DNA from: Chlorobium sp.
GTDB taxonomy: Bacteria > Bacteroidota > Chlorobiia > Chlorobiales > Chlorobiaceae
NCBI GenBank assembly: GCA_005862285.1
Contig: SZXW01000002.1
Location: 252,849-316,848 of the forward strand
Direction of reading: 5' to 3'
Length of the DNA: 64,000 bases
Shown: positions 10,409 to 19,886 of the stretch, one piece after another
How the letters are laid out: the number at the start of each line of letters is the position of its first letter
Numbering within the stretch: position 1 is the stretch's first letter
Position numbers and translations under genes: made by a program
The notes under the pieces: model-generated
The model's input: only the letters and a program-made list of their open reading frames with translations
Told to the model about the DNA's origin: nothing
Database searches by the model: none

Positions 10409-11128
10409 ATGAATACCAAACGTACCCAGGAAGCTTTCATTCTCGGATCTCTTCTCTGTCTCGGACTTGTTGTCATGGGCTTTCTCCTGTCCCAGTCAAT
10501 CACCAGGTTCAAGGCGCTTGAGAGGATAGTTTCGGTAAAAGGACTTTCAGAAAGGGATGTGCCGGCGGATGTCGCTATCTGGCCGATAAAATTCGAAGTG
10601 GCCGCCGATGATCTGCGGTCCGTAGTTTCATCGATAGAGCAGAAAAACGCTGTGGTTCTCGGTTTTCTCAACAAAAACGGTTTTGATTCCAAGGATATAT
10701 CGGTATCCGCTCCGGCAATCATAGACCGTCAGGCCCAGGGATACGGGGAAGGCAATCGTTTCAGCCTCCGGTATGCAGGAAGTTCGACTATCAGTGTCTA
10801 TACCAGAAATGTTGAGCTTGTTCGGCAGACCATCAAGAAGCTTGTCGAGCTCGGCAAGATGGGCGTGGCGATTTCAGGTGAAAATTACGATGCCAAGATG
10901 GAGTTTCTGTTTACCGGCCTGAACAGTCTGAAGCCGGTCATGATCGAGGAGGCCACCAACAATGCAAGGACGGTCGCCCAGAAATTCGCCACCGACTCGA
11001 AAAGCCGGCTCGGCAAGATAAAAAGCGCTACTCAGGGACAGTTCACGATCGAGAACAGGGACAGCAATACTCCCTATATCAAGAAAGTCCGGGTGGTATC
11101 TACACTGGAGTACTATCTCTCCGATTGA
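10409..11128 (+). CDS. SIMPL-domain (DUF541) membrane-anchored protein
   Basis: A 239-residue protein of the SIMPL/DUF541 family (PF04402). An N-terminal hydrophobic helix at about residues 8-30 (FILGSLLCLGLVVMGFLL) acts as signal anchor; the remaining part is the periplasmic SIMPL fold, with the typical opening VSVKGLSERDVPADVA and FEV repeats. I start it at the ATG at 10409; a TTG 30 nt upstream in frame is possible but less likely. Family function is poorly known: members are linked to oxidative stress and surface assembly (E. coli YggE, BP26). A second SIMPL gene lies at 19.1 kb. Confidence 0.85.
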   Translation: MNTKRTQEAFILGSLLCLGLVVMGFLLSQSITRFKALERIVSVKGLSERDVPADVAIWPIKFEVAADDLRSVVSSIEQKNAVVLGFLNKNGFDSKDISVSAPAIIDRQAQGYGEGNRFSLRYAGSSTISVYTRNVELVRQTIKKLVELGKMGVAISGENYDAKMEFLFTGLNSLKPVMIEEATNNARTVAQKFATDSKSRLGKIKSATQGQFTIENRDSNTPYIKKVRVVSTLEYYLSD

Positions 11129-11500
11129 TTTTTCTTTCCTTGTCCATTGTATCGCTACGGATTGTTCGCCATCACCGTAACGCATCGTAAAATCACCTTT
11201 GAAGGCTTTTGCCAAGACTTTCCCTGTTCCGTTTCGCCACATGAATTTCCGGAGTGGAAACGATGGGTTCAATGCCGTTGTCCGTAATACTCATGATCCG
11301 TTCCATCGGATGAAGCATTTTTCCCCGTTTTATAGGTAAATCGTACAAGATCAGGATGTCATCATTTTCATCAGCTCTTTTTTTTAAAAAACTTCGGCGG
11401 GCAGGCGGATATTCAGGAGCTTTTTTTTGTTAGAAGTTAATAGAAAACACAATCACTTGTGAGTCGGGGCCATTCATTAACGATCATGCAGGAAAGACAT
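11129..11500. other. Gene-poor stretch of 372 bp
   Basis: No complete gene is seen. The stretch upstream of gnd is T-rich near 11383-11430 and should hold the gnd promoter. On the minus strand, one reading frame from about 11430 down to about 11185 stays open for roughly 80 codons without a usable start, and has a protein-like composition. It may be a chance frame or a decayed gene. Confidence 0.5.
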
Positions 11501-12400
11501 ATGAAAGCAGGTTTTGTAGGTCTGGGAAAAATGGGGTTCAGTATCGTGCGGCATTTTCTCGAATGCGGTCATGAAGCAGTTGTTTTCGACGTTTCGCAGG
11601 ATGCAGTCACCGGCCTTGCGGAACACGGGGCCCAAGCTGCAGGTTCGCTTCGGGAACTTGTCGTGGAATTGGCATCTCCAAGGATCATCTGGATGATGGT
11701 ACCTGCCGGAAAACCGGTCGATTCCACCATCGGGCAGTTTATGGAGATTCTTGAGCCAGGTGATGTTGTTGTAGACGGAGGGAACTCACACTATACCGAT
11801 TCCATGCGGCGTGCTGTTGAACTCGCCGAATCCGGGATCCATTTTCTCGATGCTGGAACCAGCGGAGGTCTCGAAGGAGCCCGGCAAGGCGCATGTGTCA
11901 TGATTGGAGGGGAGAGAAGCGCATTTGAACTGGTCGAACCCATTCTGAAAGATATATGCGTCGATAACGGGTATGCCTATCTTGGGCCTTCTGGTTCGGG
12001 ACATTATGCGAAAATGGTGCACAACGGTATCGAATACGGCATGATGCAGGCTATGGGCGAAGGCTTCAATCTGCTTTCCTCGAGCGGTTTTGATTTCAAC
12101 CTCGAAGAGGTCGCAAAGGTCTGGTCGAACGGCTCCGTTATCCGGGGCTGGCTGATGGAGCTTGCAGTGCGTGCATTTAATAAAGATCCGAAACTCGACT
12201 ATCTCAGCGGAAGGATCGCCGATTCAGGCGAAGGCCGCTGGACTATTGAAGCCGCTCTCGATCAGGAGGTTTCAATTCCCGTTATTGCAGAATCCCTTTT
12301 CAGCCGTTATCGGTCCCGTTCGGAAAACAATCTGTCCGACCGGCTGGTCGCGGCGCTGCGCCATGAATTCGGTGGTCATGCTTTTTCAGGAAAACAGTAA
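11501..12400 (+). CDS. gnd: 6-phosphogluconate dehydrogenase, short NAD-type
   Basis: Decarboxylating 6-phosphogluconate dehydrogenase, converting 6-phosphogluconate to ribulose 5-phosphate. At 299 residues it is the short form (YqeC/GntZ type) rather than the 470-residue form. The Rossmann motif GLGKMG is at residues 7-12, and the second strand ends in Asp30 (VVFDVS), which favours NAD over NADP. The substrate motif DAGTSGG near 123-129 and the catalytic Lys of HYAKMVHNGIEYG are present. I use the ATG at 11501 because AGGAAAG lies just before it; upstream in-frame starts have no such site. The zwf start follows 12 bp after its stop, so the two are probably one operon. Confidence 0.92.
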   Translation: MKAGFVGLGKMGFSIVRHFLECGHEAVVFDVSQDAVTGLAEHGAQAAGSLRELVVELASPRIIWMMVPAGKPVDSTIGQFMEILEPGDVVVDGGNSHYTDSMRRAVELAESGIHFLDAGTSGGLEGARQGACVMIGGERSAFELVEPILKDICVDNGYAYLGPSGSGHYAKMVHNGIEYGMMQAMGEGFNLLSSSGFDFNLEEVAKVWSNGSVIRGWLMELAVRAFNKDPKLDYLSGRIADSGEGRWTIEAALDQEVSIPVIAESLFSRYRSRSENNLSDRLVAALRHEFGGHAFSGKQ

Positions 12401-12412
12401 CCAGGGGACCAT

Positions 12413-13849
12413 ATGCAGGTAAAACCTTCCAATTGCACGATCGTTATTTTCGGCGCCGGGAGCGATCTCGCTTCAAGGAAACTTTTTCCCGCTCTTTACG
12501 ATCTTGCTGCATGGGGGCATCTTCCACATGACTATCTGATTCTCGGGGTCGGGCGCGCGCCAGTTTCCGATGAAGCGTTCAGGTTGCAGGTCAAAAACAA
12601 GCTGGCGATGTTTTCACCTGAATCCCAGCAGCATGGTGATTTTTCTGCGGCATTCTTCGAAAGGCTTCGCTATGTAAATGCAGATTTCATGAAAGCAGAT
12701 GACTATATCCTCCTTCAGCAGAAACTCGGGGAGATTGCGCGAGAAAAATACGAAGCAGCCAATGTGCTATTTTATCTTTCAACTCCTCCCGGGCTTGCAC
12801 CAGTCATTGTCAGGAACCTTGAACACGCAGGCCTTGGGGGTATAGAGTCAGATGCCGGCGGATGGAGGAAAATTGTCATTGAAAAACCATACGGCACCGA
12901 TCTCGATACGGCCCGTGAACTGAACGTTGTAGTAGGAGATGTTTTCAGGGAAGAGCAGGTGTTTCGTATCGATCACTATCTCGGCAAGGAAACGGTGCAG
13001 AACATTCTGGTTTTCCGCTTCTCGAACGGGATTTTCGAACCGCTGTGGAACAGGCATTTCATTGCAAATGTTTCCATTACCATTTCAGAGGATTTCGGTA
13101 TCCGAGATCGGGGGGCTTTTTACGAGGAGACCGGATTGCTCAGGGACATATTTCAGAACCACGCACTGCAGCTTATTGCTGCGGTAGCCATGGAGCCTCC
13201 GGTCGATCTTTCAGCCAATGCCGTGCGTGATGAAAAAGCCAAGCTGCTCCGGTCCATCAGGCGGTTCGATCCTGAAAACACCTCGAAATCACTGGTTCTT
13301 GGCCAGTACGAGGGGTACCGTTCCGAAAAAAACGTTGCTCCTGATTCCATGGTTGAGACCTTTGCAGCCGTGAAAATGTATATCGACAACTGGAGATGGA
13401 AAGATGTGCCGTTTTTTATAAAAGCGGGGAAAAATCTCGCTGAAACAATGACCGAAATTGTGGTGACTTTCAATTGCCCGCCCCAGAATTATTTCGGTCC
13501 TGCCGAAAGCTGCAGTTATACCGCCAATCAGGTGATTTTCAGGATCCAGCCGGAAGAAACGATTTCCATCCGGTTCGGAGCAAAACGGCCCGGGGAAGCC
13601 CTGATTACCGATCCGGTCTACATGAAGTTCGATTACCGCTCTTCGTTTTCCGAAAAAGGGCTGACGGCTTATCATCGTCTGCTGCTCGACGCGATAGAGG
13701 GAGAACAGATGAATTTTATCCGGCAGGACAGCGTCGAGTATTCGTGGGCTATTGTGGATGCCCTCAGGGCAGCTGCCGGCGGTAAACCGCCTGAGCCCTA
13801 TCCGGTGCATTCCAGGGGCCCCGAATCCGCAGCAGATCTTTACGGCTGA
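12413..13849 (+). CDS. zwf: Glucose-6-phosphate 1-dehydrogenase
   Basis: Oxidises glucose 6-phosphate to 6-phosphogluconolactone, the entry step of the oxidative pentose phosphate pathway. Length 478 is normal. The nucleotide-binding motif [16 protein letters not shown] starts near residue 15 (family G-x-x-G-D-L-A), the EKPYGTD motif near 158, and the active-site signature RIDHYLGKE near 184-192. It lies 12 bp after gnd. Its end overlaps the end of the convergent pgl gene by 10 bp (13840-13849), so transcription of the two pairs must collide or terminate inside coding sequence. Confidence 0.95.
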   Translation: MQVKPSNCTIVIFGAGSDLASRKLFPALYDLAAWGHLPHDYLILGVGRAPVSDEAFRLQVKNKLAMFSPESQQHGDFSAAFFERLRYVNADFMKADDYILLQQKLGEIAREKYEAANVLFYLSTPPGLAPVIVRNLEHAGLGGIESDAGGWRKIVIEKPYGTDLDTARELNVVVGDVFREEQVFRIDHYLGKETVQNILVFRFSNGIFEPLWNRHFIANVSITISEDFGIRDRGAFYEETGLLRDIFQNHALQLIAAVAMEPPVDLSANAVRDEKAKLLRSIRRFDPENTSKSLVLGQYEGYRSEKNVAPDSMVETFAAVKMYIDNWRWKDVPFFIKAGKNLAETMTEIVVTFNCPPQNYFGPAESCSYTANQVIFRIQPEETISIRFGAKRPGEALITDPVYMKFDYRSSFSEKGLTAYHRLLLDAIEGEQMNFIRQDSVEYSWAIVDALRAAAGGKPPEPYPVHSRGPESAADLYG

Positions 13850-14655
13850 GCGCAGAACCAGAAAAGATTTCCGCTGACAGGTTTTACGAAGCTTGCGGGA
13901 GCCTGTTTCTCTTTTCCCAGTACTATTTTTTCGGAAAGCACCGATTTTTTCAGCCCGGCGGTAAAAATCAGGATGTTCCGCGCATGATTGATGACCGGCA
14001 GGGTTATCGTCAGCCGTTTTACACGCGGTTCTATATCTGCCGGTGCATCGACGGCAAGCACCCATTTTCGGGATTCATGAAGCGCCGCTGTATTGTCCGG
14101 GAACAATGATGCTATATGACCATCCTCGCCCATACCGAGCAGGACAAGGTCGAATACCGGAAAACGTGCCGGGTTGTCCGAATTTTCAATATGAAAGAAA
14201 TTCCTGAGCGTCTGCTCGTAAGATGCTGCGGCTTCTGTGTAAGGTTTCCGGCCCGCGGGCATCCTGAACGTATGTTTTTTCGGCGGTTGTGAGTATTTCA
14301 TCAATGTTTCCGCCGCCATGCGGTAATTGCTGTGAATATGTCCGGGAGGCACGCAGCGTTCGTCCCCCCAGAAGATCCAGGTATTCTCCCAGGGCATGGT
14401 CACGAGATCGCTCTCCTCGATGTTTTTTCGCACTCCGGGAAGTGTCAATCCATAACGTTCCGGCAGTTCATTCGGTATTCCCTGCGATATCAGAAGGTAA
14501 AGCGGTCGTGGAGAACTGCCTCCGGAGAGGACCATGGAAAAGCTTCCACGGTCGTGTATTGACCGAAAGGCGATCGAGAAGACGAGTGCGGCGGCGTGTT
14601 CCGTGATTTCTTTTTCACTGCCGCAGTTACGGAATGTCCGGGTTGCTTCGTTCAT
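13840..14655 (-). CDS. pgl: 6-phosphogluconolactonase
   Basis: Hydrolyses 6-phosphoglucono-lactone to 6-phosphogluconate, between the zwf and gnd steps. The 271-residue protein has the sugar-phosphate isomerase-like fold of DevB/SOL lactonases: [12 protein letters not shown] near residue 41, WGDERCVPP near 101-109, and [15 protein letters not shown] near 173-187. I take the ATG at 14655, which overlaps the transketolase stop as ATGA, rather than an upstream start that would run through tkt. This overlap implies coupling with tkt. The 3' end overlaps zwf on the other strand. Confidence 0.93.
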   Translation of the reverse strand: MNEATRTFRNCGSEKEITEHAAALVFSIAFRSIHDRGSFSMVLSGGSSPRPLYLLISQGIPNELPERYGLTLPGVRKNIEESDLVTMPWENTWIFWGDERCVPPGHIHSNYRMAAETLMKYSQPPKKHTFRMPAGRKPYTEAAASYEQTLRNFFHIENSDNPARFPVFDLVLLGMGEDGHIASLFPDNTAALHESRKWVLAVDAPADIEPRVKRLTITLPVINHARNILIFTAGLKKSVLSEKIVLGKEKQAPASFVKPVSGNLFWFCAQP

Positions 14656-16691
14656 CTGCCCGGTTCCTTTTCCCGGAACAGCACCTTTATTTCCGATACG
14701 AGATGTTCTGGCGTAAAACCGAACTCCCTGAGAACGGTATTGCCCGGAGCGGATGCGCCGAAATGGTCGAGGCCGACTATACGGCCTTTTTCGCCGGCAT
14801 ATTTGTGCCATCCGAAAGGCGATGCAGCTTCGACGACAACCCGGTTTTTAACCTTCGGAGGAAGTACTGCCGTTCTGTAGGATTCAGGCTGTTCATCAAA
14901 CAGTTCGATCGAAGGCATTGAAACAACTCTTGTAAAAATTCTTTCACTCTCGAGCATTTTCCTCGCTTCAAGGGCTATATGCACTTCTGCTCCTGAAGCG
15001 ATGATAATTGCTTTTTCATCATTTCCTGTGGATTCATCCTGCCAGTCACAGAGAATATACCCGCCTTTGCGCACTCCTTCCCTGACGGGGTAGCGTTCCG
15101 GGTCGAGAACAGGCAGGGTCTGGCGTGACAGAACAATCGCCGTAGGAGTTTTCCTTTGAAGGGCTTCCAGCCAGGCGCCGGCGGTTTCATATGCATCGGA
15201 AGGTCTGATGACGGTCAGGCCGGGTATGGCGCGCAGCATTGCGAGCTGTTCCACCGGCTGATGGGTCGGGCCGTCTTCGCCAAGAGCGATGCTGTCATGG
15301 GAGAAAAGGAAGATTGCCTGCAGCTTCATCAGTGCGGCAAGCCGCAGGGCAGGCTTCATGTAATCGGCGAACACCAGGAATGTTGCACCGTAAGGAATGA
15401 TGATTCGGGAAAGAGCCATTCCGTTGATGACAGCTCCCATTGCGTGCTCCCTGACTCCGAAGTGCAGGTTCGTTCCTGAACAGTTGTCTGGCGCGAAATC
15501 CGTCTCGGTTTTTATGATGGTACCGCAGGACGGACCAAGATCGGCAGACCCGCCTACAAGAAACGGAATACTTGTTTTAAGTAATGAAAGAATCTCTTTT
15601 GATGCCTGCCTCGTTGCTATGGATGCCTTCGGGTCAAAAGAGGGCATAATACCCTCCAGATTCCGCTCGTTGTGGTTGAGCAGTCTCTTCTCGACGGATT
15701 GAGCCTTTTCGGGAAATTTATTCCGGTATAGATCCCATAGTTCGTTCCACCTGCTTTCAAGTATCTGGCCTTTGACTTTTACTCTGAGAAACAGGGTCCG
15801 GACATTTTCGGGAATATGAAAAACGGACTCTTCGGGAAAGCCGAATGCTTTTTTCACCAGTCTCGTTTCTTCTTTTCCGAGCGGTTCTCCGTGTGCCGAC
15901 GAACTGTTCTGCTTGCCGGGACTGCCAAATCCGATAATGGTTTTTGCAATGATCATGGATGGCTGACCTATAACGGTTTTTGCATGGAGCACCGCTTTTT
16001 CGATCGCACCGGCATCATTGCCGTCCACATGATCGACATGCCATCCATAGGCAAGGTAGCGCTGTTCGACATTTTCGGTGAAGGTCAGTGCGGTCGATCC
16101 TTCGATGGAAATTCTGTTGCTGTCATACAGGCAGATCAGTTTCCCGAGCTTCAGGTGACCTGCCAGGGATGAAGCTTCACTGCTGATGCCTTCCATAAGG
16201 TCGCCGTCGCTGCAGATGACATAGGTGAAATAATCTATCGGGTTCAGCCCGTCCCGGTTCAGAATCGCTGCACAGTGGGTTTCCGCTATCGCCATGCCGA
16301 CCGCGGTTGCAATGCCCTGCCCAAGTGGTCCTGTTGTGGTTTCAACCCCTGGAGTGTGGCCGTATTCGGGATGACCGGGGGTTTTGCTGCCCCATTGCCT
16401 GAAAGATTTCAGCTCTTCAAGGCTCAGGTCGTACCCGGTCAGATGGAGCAGGGCGTAAAGAAGCGCCGAGCCGTGGCCTGCAGACAGGACGAAGCGGTCC
16501 CTGTTGATCCATTGCGGGTTGGCCGGGTTGTGGTTCATGATTTTCGTAAACAGCACACATGCCATTGGCGCGGCGCCGAGCGGCAAACCGGGATGGCCGG
16601 ACCTGGCCTTTTCGACCATGTCGACGGCAAGCAGCCTTACGGTGTTTATGGCTTCGGCATCCAGGGGAATATCCTGAAATGATTGTGTCAT
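14652..16691 (-). CDS. tkt: Transketolase
   Basis: Thiamine diphosphate-dependent transketolase, moving two-carbon units between sugar phosphates in the pentose phosphate and Calvin-type reactions. About 679 residues, full length. The N-terminal domain has the ThDP motif GDGDLMEG-like stretch (CSDGDLMEGISSEA, then about 30 residues to DSNRISIEG) and the substrate His residues (SGHPGLPLG, SAGHGSALLY, GQGIATAVG). The pyrimidine domain has FGVREHAMGAVINGMAL with the catalytic Glu. The ATG at 16691 is preceded by AAGAGAG about 9 nt upstream, so I prefer it over the in-frame ATG at 16712. It is coupled to pgl by a 4-bp overlap. Confidence 0.95.
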   Translation of the reverse strand: MTQSFQDIPLDAEAINTVRLLAVDMVEKARSGHPGLPLGAAPMACVLFTKIMNHNPANPQWINRDRFVLSAGHGSALLYALLHLTGYDLSLEELKSFRQWGSKTPGHPEYGHTPGVETTTGPLGQGIATAVGMAIAETHCAAILNRDGLNPIDYFTYVICSDGDLMEGISSEASSLAGHLKLGKLICLYDSNRISIEGSTALTFTENVEQRYLAYGWHVDHVDGNDAGAIEKAVLHAKTVIGQPSMIIAKTIIGFGSPGKQNSSSAHGEPLGKEETRLVKKAFGFPEESVFHIPENVRTLFLRVKVKGQILESRWNELWDLYRNKFPEKAQSVEKRLLNHNERNLEGIMPSFDPKASIATRQASKEILSLLKTSIPFLVGGSADLGPSCGTIIKTETDFAPDNCSGTNLHFGVREHAMGAVINGMALSRIIIPYGATFLVFADYMKPALRLAALMKLQAIFLFSHDSIALGEDGPTHQPVEQLAMLRAIPGLTVIRPSDAYETAGAWLEALQRKTPTAIVLSRQTLPVLDPERYPVREGVRKGGYILCDWQDESTGNDEKAIIIASGAEVHIALEARKMLESERIFTRVVSMPSIELFDEQPESYRTAVLPPKVKNRVVVEAASPFGWHKYAGEKGRIVGLDHFGASAPGNTVLREFGFTPEHLVSEIKVLFREKEPGR

Positions 16692-16930
16692 ATCTGAAAA
16701 CTCTCTTTTCATAGCTGAATGTAAGATGCAATTCAGTTCCGGGACACAGTTTCACGTAACCTCTGCGGTCTGAAGTTTACCTGACAGGATGTTGGCTGTC
16801 CGGCTTTCAAAATACAAACACGGTGATAGACGGGAAAGGTTCCGCACCAATATTGTTTTGTACGAGCGGAAGAGTTGCGTAACTTTCAGTAAAACTTTTC
16901 GATAACTGATTTCCGGCCGCATGGTTTGAT

Positions 16931-17590
16931 ATGCCTCTAAGGGACGGCTATGGTGTTCTCGTGGGAACCCTTCATAAATATTTCTGCGATCGTGCTGTAA
17001 GCGACCGGAATTACTACCATTGCAACATCAAGGTCAGGGCGGGTAAAACAGTTTACCTTTGTCCGGTGGATCTTGACAGCAAGAAAGATGCTGACGGAAT
17101 GCAGTGGAGGGTCGTAGAGCTGAAACCTGACGATCTTGAGCCTGTTTCGGATTTCCGGGAAGGGTGGCATGATCTCGATCCGGTACCCGGCTCAGGAGCT
17201 CTCGATTATTACCGGAGCGGAAAACTGCGCCCGACAGGAAGCTGCATTTCATTCAATGAGAGTCATGAGAAACAGAAGGGAAGTGATGAAAGGGAAGATT
17301 CCTGCAATGCATGGAAACACGGAACCGGTATCGAGGCTTTCATCGATCTTGAAGCCCTGCTCGGTCAGGCGGAAAAACTGTTCGTATTCGGAGAGGCTTT
17401 CCGTAACGGAAAAGGCGTTCATAATATTCATCAGAACCAGGGGGACCCACCGGGGAGCAGATGGCATCCCGAAAACGGCATATGGCAGGACGGTGCGGTT
17501 GTTGTTCTTCGCTCCGATAAAACCGTTGCGGCCTTTCTTTGCAAATTCAAAACCCAGCATTTTTTCCCTGAACCTTCCCCTTTCCTCTGA
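16931..17590 (+). CDS. DUF2278 (YukJ-like) family protein
   Basis: A 219-residue protein that matches my memory of the DUF2278/YukJ family: the N-terminus MPLRDGYGVLVGTL, a middle stretch NYYHCNIKVRAGKTVYLCPVDLDSK, a GSGALDYYRSG motif, and the C-terminal HNIHQNQGDP...NGIWQDGAVVV block typical of the family. The function is unknown in all members I know. The C-terminal part is reminiscent of a lamin-tail-like or nuclease-associated domain in other members, but nothing catalytic is clear. It stands alone between tkt and a membrane protein gene and is soluble, with no signal peptide. Confidence 0.7.
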   Translation: MPLRDGYGVLVGTLHKYFCDRAVSDRNYYHCNIKVRAGKTVYLCPVDLDSKKDADGMQWRVVELKPDDLEPVSDFREGWHDLDPVPGSGALDYYRSGKLRPTGSCISFNESHEKQKGSDEREDSCNAWKHGTGIEAFIDLEALLGQAEKLFVFGEAFRNGKGVHNIHQNQGDPPGSRWHPENGIWQDGAVVVLRSDKTVAAFLCKFKTQHFFPEPSPFL

Positions 17591-17757
17591 TTATTCGCTT
17601 CCTGCTTTCATCCTTTTATCGATATCTGTTGGCGGGATGATAGTTCTTGCATAAATTTAACATGAAGTTGCTTTACATTATGCATCTCAGGGAATAAGTT
17701 GTCCGTACCTGACTTTGACTTTTTAGTACACTGACAATCTGAAAAAGGAGAACTTCC

Positions 17758-18414
17758 ATGGCAGCTTTTGATTTTGGTACGAAAGCCGATCCCCAGCTTT
17801 TTGAAAAACATCTTGGCTCCCCGGTAGCAATCAATGTACAAGAATATATCGGACAGGCATGGAACATGTTCAAGGAGCATGTCGGTGAATTTGTAGGGTT
17901 CACGTTGATAATTTTCGTGGCTTCCGCACTCAGTTCCAGGATGAATTTTGCCGGTTCCATTGTCATTTCCGCAGCAGCATCATCTTTTTACGCTGGATAT
18001 GCTATTGCGGCTTTCAGGATTCTCACCGGCCAGCCTTTCGAGTTTGCCGATTTTTTCAAAGGGTTCAACTATTTTCTTCCCCTTTTCCTTGCTGGTCTCG
18101 CAATGGGATTCCTGGTGCTCACAGGGCTGGCTCTGCTTGTTATTCCAGGTATTTATCTTGCCGTTTGTTACATGTTTACCACTTTCCTTATAATCGATTA
18201 CCGTATGGAGTTCTGGCAGGCCATGGAAACGAGCCGAAAGATCATTACGAAACACTGGTTCGCTTTTTTCGGATTCACTTTTGTGCTGTTTCTTGTCAAT
18301 CTTCTCGGTGTTCTTGCTCTTGGCATCGGCATACTGGTCTCTATACCTGTAACCGCCTGTGCGTCAGCTATCGCTTACAAGGAGATCATGGGACTTCATT
18401 CGGCGGACTGGTGA
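17758..18414 (+). CDS. Hypothetical multi-pass membrane protein
   Basis: I do not recognise this protein with certainty. The 218 residues start with a soluble N-terminus (about 40 residues), then five or six hydrophobic helices. The region IPGIYLAVCYMFTTFLIID...AMETSRKIITKHW resembles the C-terminal part of DUF975/YciC-like and glycerophosphodiesterase membrane-domain proteins, which share a P-G-I-x-L-A-x-x-Y motif and a SxxxxxxxW amphipathic turn. An AAAGGAG ribosome-binding site lies 9 nt before the ATG. It is followed by another membrane protein gene. Likely an integral inner-membrane protein of unknown role. Confidence 0.75.
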   Translation: MAAFDFGTKADPQLFEKHLGSPVAINVQEYIGQAWNMFKEHVGEFVGFTLIIFVASALSSRMNFAGSIVISAAASSFYAGYAIAAFRILTGQPFEFADFFKGFNYFLPLFLAGLAMGFLVLTGLALLVIPGIYLAVCYMFTTFLIIDYRMEFWQAMETSRKIITKHWFAFFGFTFVLFLVNLLGVLALGIGILVSIPVTACASAIAYKEIMGLHSADW

Positions 18415-18477
18415 CGGTGTTTTGGCCATCCATGCTTTTTTCAGCTATTTTCAGTTAAACTCTAAAACTTCATTTTT

Positions 18478-18963
18478 ATGCCAGAGAACACATCCGATGC
18501 GAAAGGCCTTCTGTCACAGCTCGAGGCCTTGCTTGACGACTACATGGTGAACAAGGCGCCGTTTACTTTGCCGAAAGAGGTCAAAGAGTTTATCGCCAAT
18601 GTATCGCCTTACCTTGTCATTATTTTTGCGGTCCTTGCATTGCCGGTCATTTTCGCGGCTCTGGGGATTACAGCTTTCCTTTCTCCGTTTGCGGCCCTTG
18701 GAGGCTATGGGTTGTATGGATTCAGCTGGGGATATCATGCGATTGTCGGGCTTGCTGTAGCGTTAATCACGATGGTTCTGGAGATTATTGCCGTGCCCGG
18801 GATGTTCAAACGCACCAGAAAAGCATGGACGCTTCTTTTTTATGCATCCGTTATCAGCCTCATTGGCAGTGTTATTTCATTGAGCGGCATTATCAGTGGA
18901 ATAATCGGAGCCATAATCGGCTGGTACATCCTTTTCCAGGTGAAAGAACTCTATACCAATTAA
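18478..18963 (+). CDS. Hypothetical membrane protein, four helices
   Basis: This 161-residue protein has an acidic soluble N-terminal segment (about residues 1-45, SQLEALLDDY) and then about four hydrophobic helices, one containing the small repetitive stretch SLSGIISGIIGAIIGWYIL. No known domain is recognisable. It follows the previous membrane protein gene by 63 bp on the same strand, so they may be co-transcribed and act together. There is no signal peptide and no catalytic motif. Confidence 0.7.
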   Translation: MPENTSDAKGLLSQLEALLDDYMVNKAPFTLPKEVKEFIANVSPYLVIIFAVLALPVIFAALGITAFLSPFAALGGYGLYGFSWGYHAIVGLAVALITMVLEIIAVPGMFKRTRKAWTLLFYASVISLIGSVISLSGIISGIIGAIIGWYILFQVKELYTN

Positions 18964-19106
18964 CTGGCGGAGATAAGCCTTAAATACGAACAGGCACTTT
19001 TTTTATCAAATGATCTATCAGCAGAACCCCTCCTTTTAACAATGACACTCTGCAGGGAAGCCGTGATAACCCGTTGAAATCTTCATGTATACAATCGGAA
19101 ACCGTG

Positions 19107-19853
19107 ATGGAAATGAAAAAGATGTTATCAGTAAAAACAAAGCTAATCGCTCTCGCTCTCTTGATGCTTGCCGGTATGTGCTGTATTTTTTCTCATGTAG
19201 AGGCTGAAGAAAGCCGTGTACTGGTGAGCGCTGTCGGCAAGGTTTCGGTGAGGCCGGATATGGCAGAATTCGCGGTTGTCGTGAAATCGGATGCAAAAAC
19301 CTCTGAAAAAGCGGCTTCTGAAACTGCGGATAAATACCGCTCCGTCCAGCATGCACTAAGAACGGCAGGAGTAGCTTCTGAAGATGCAACATCAGCGACT
19401 TATACCGTATCTCCCCGCTGGGAGTGGGATCAGTCGCTTGGCAGAAGCGTATTGAAAGGCTATACGGCGCGTCATACCATCATGGTGAAAGTCCGCAATC
19501 TCGGTTTGATCGGAAAGGCAATCGATGCATCGGTGCAGGGTGGTGCCGATGAGGTTCAGAACATCAGCTTTTCATCGAGCCGGTATGAATCACTTCGCCA
19601 GCAGGCACTTGCCGCAGCCGTTGAGAATGCGCACCGCGATGCGGAAATCATGGCAAAAGCCGCAGGGGGGCATCTTGGCCAGCTACAGGAAGCGGTAATA
19701 AACGAGCAGCCTCAGAGAGTTCGCCCATACCAGGATGTCATGGCTATGAAAGCAGCTCCGGAAGCGGTTCCGACCGAGATCGCCCCATCGGAGCAGGAGA
19801 TAGCGGTTACGGTCAGTACCCGTTGGCGTTTTATCGGGGCCTCTTCCAGGTAG
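19107..19853 (+). CDS. SIMPL-domain (DUF541) periplasmic protein
   Basis: Second SIMPL-family protein of the window, about 248 residues. It has a cleavable signal peptide (hydrophobic core LIALALLMLAGMCCIF, likely cut after VEA). The mature part starts with the family's SRVLVSAVGKVSVRPDMAEFAVVV and contains DATSATYTVSPRWEWDQ, GYTARHTIMVKV and a C-terminal VTVSTRWRF strand. It is periplasmic, in contrast to the anchored paralogue at 10.4 kb. ATG codons at 19107 and 19113 are both possible starts; an upstream TTG at 19074 is unlikely. Role unknown beyond family links to stress and envelope integrity. Confidence 0.85.
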   Translation: MEMKKMLSVKTKLIALALLMLAGMCCIFSHVEAEESRVLVSAVGKVSVRPDMAEFAVVVKSDAKTSEKAASETADKYRSVQHALRTAGVASEDATSATYTVSPRWEWDQSLGRSVLKGYTARHTIMVKVRNLGLIGKAIDASVQGGADEVQNISFSSSRYESLRQQALAAAVENAHRDAEIMAKAAGGHLGQLQEAVINEQPQRVRPYQDVMAMKAAPEAVPTEIAPSEQEIAVTVSTRWRFIGASSR

Positions 19854-19886
19854 CATAACTGTTTCGCATGAAACCGGTAAATCTGA

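Noticed and set aside
10874-11272. 132-codon minus-strand frame overlapping the SIMPL gene's end
   Set aside because: Most of it is antisense to the SIMPL gene. Only its first part, outside the gene, looks protein-like, and I record that separately as a weak finding.
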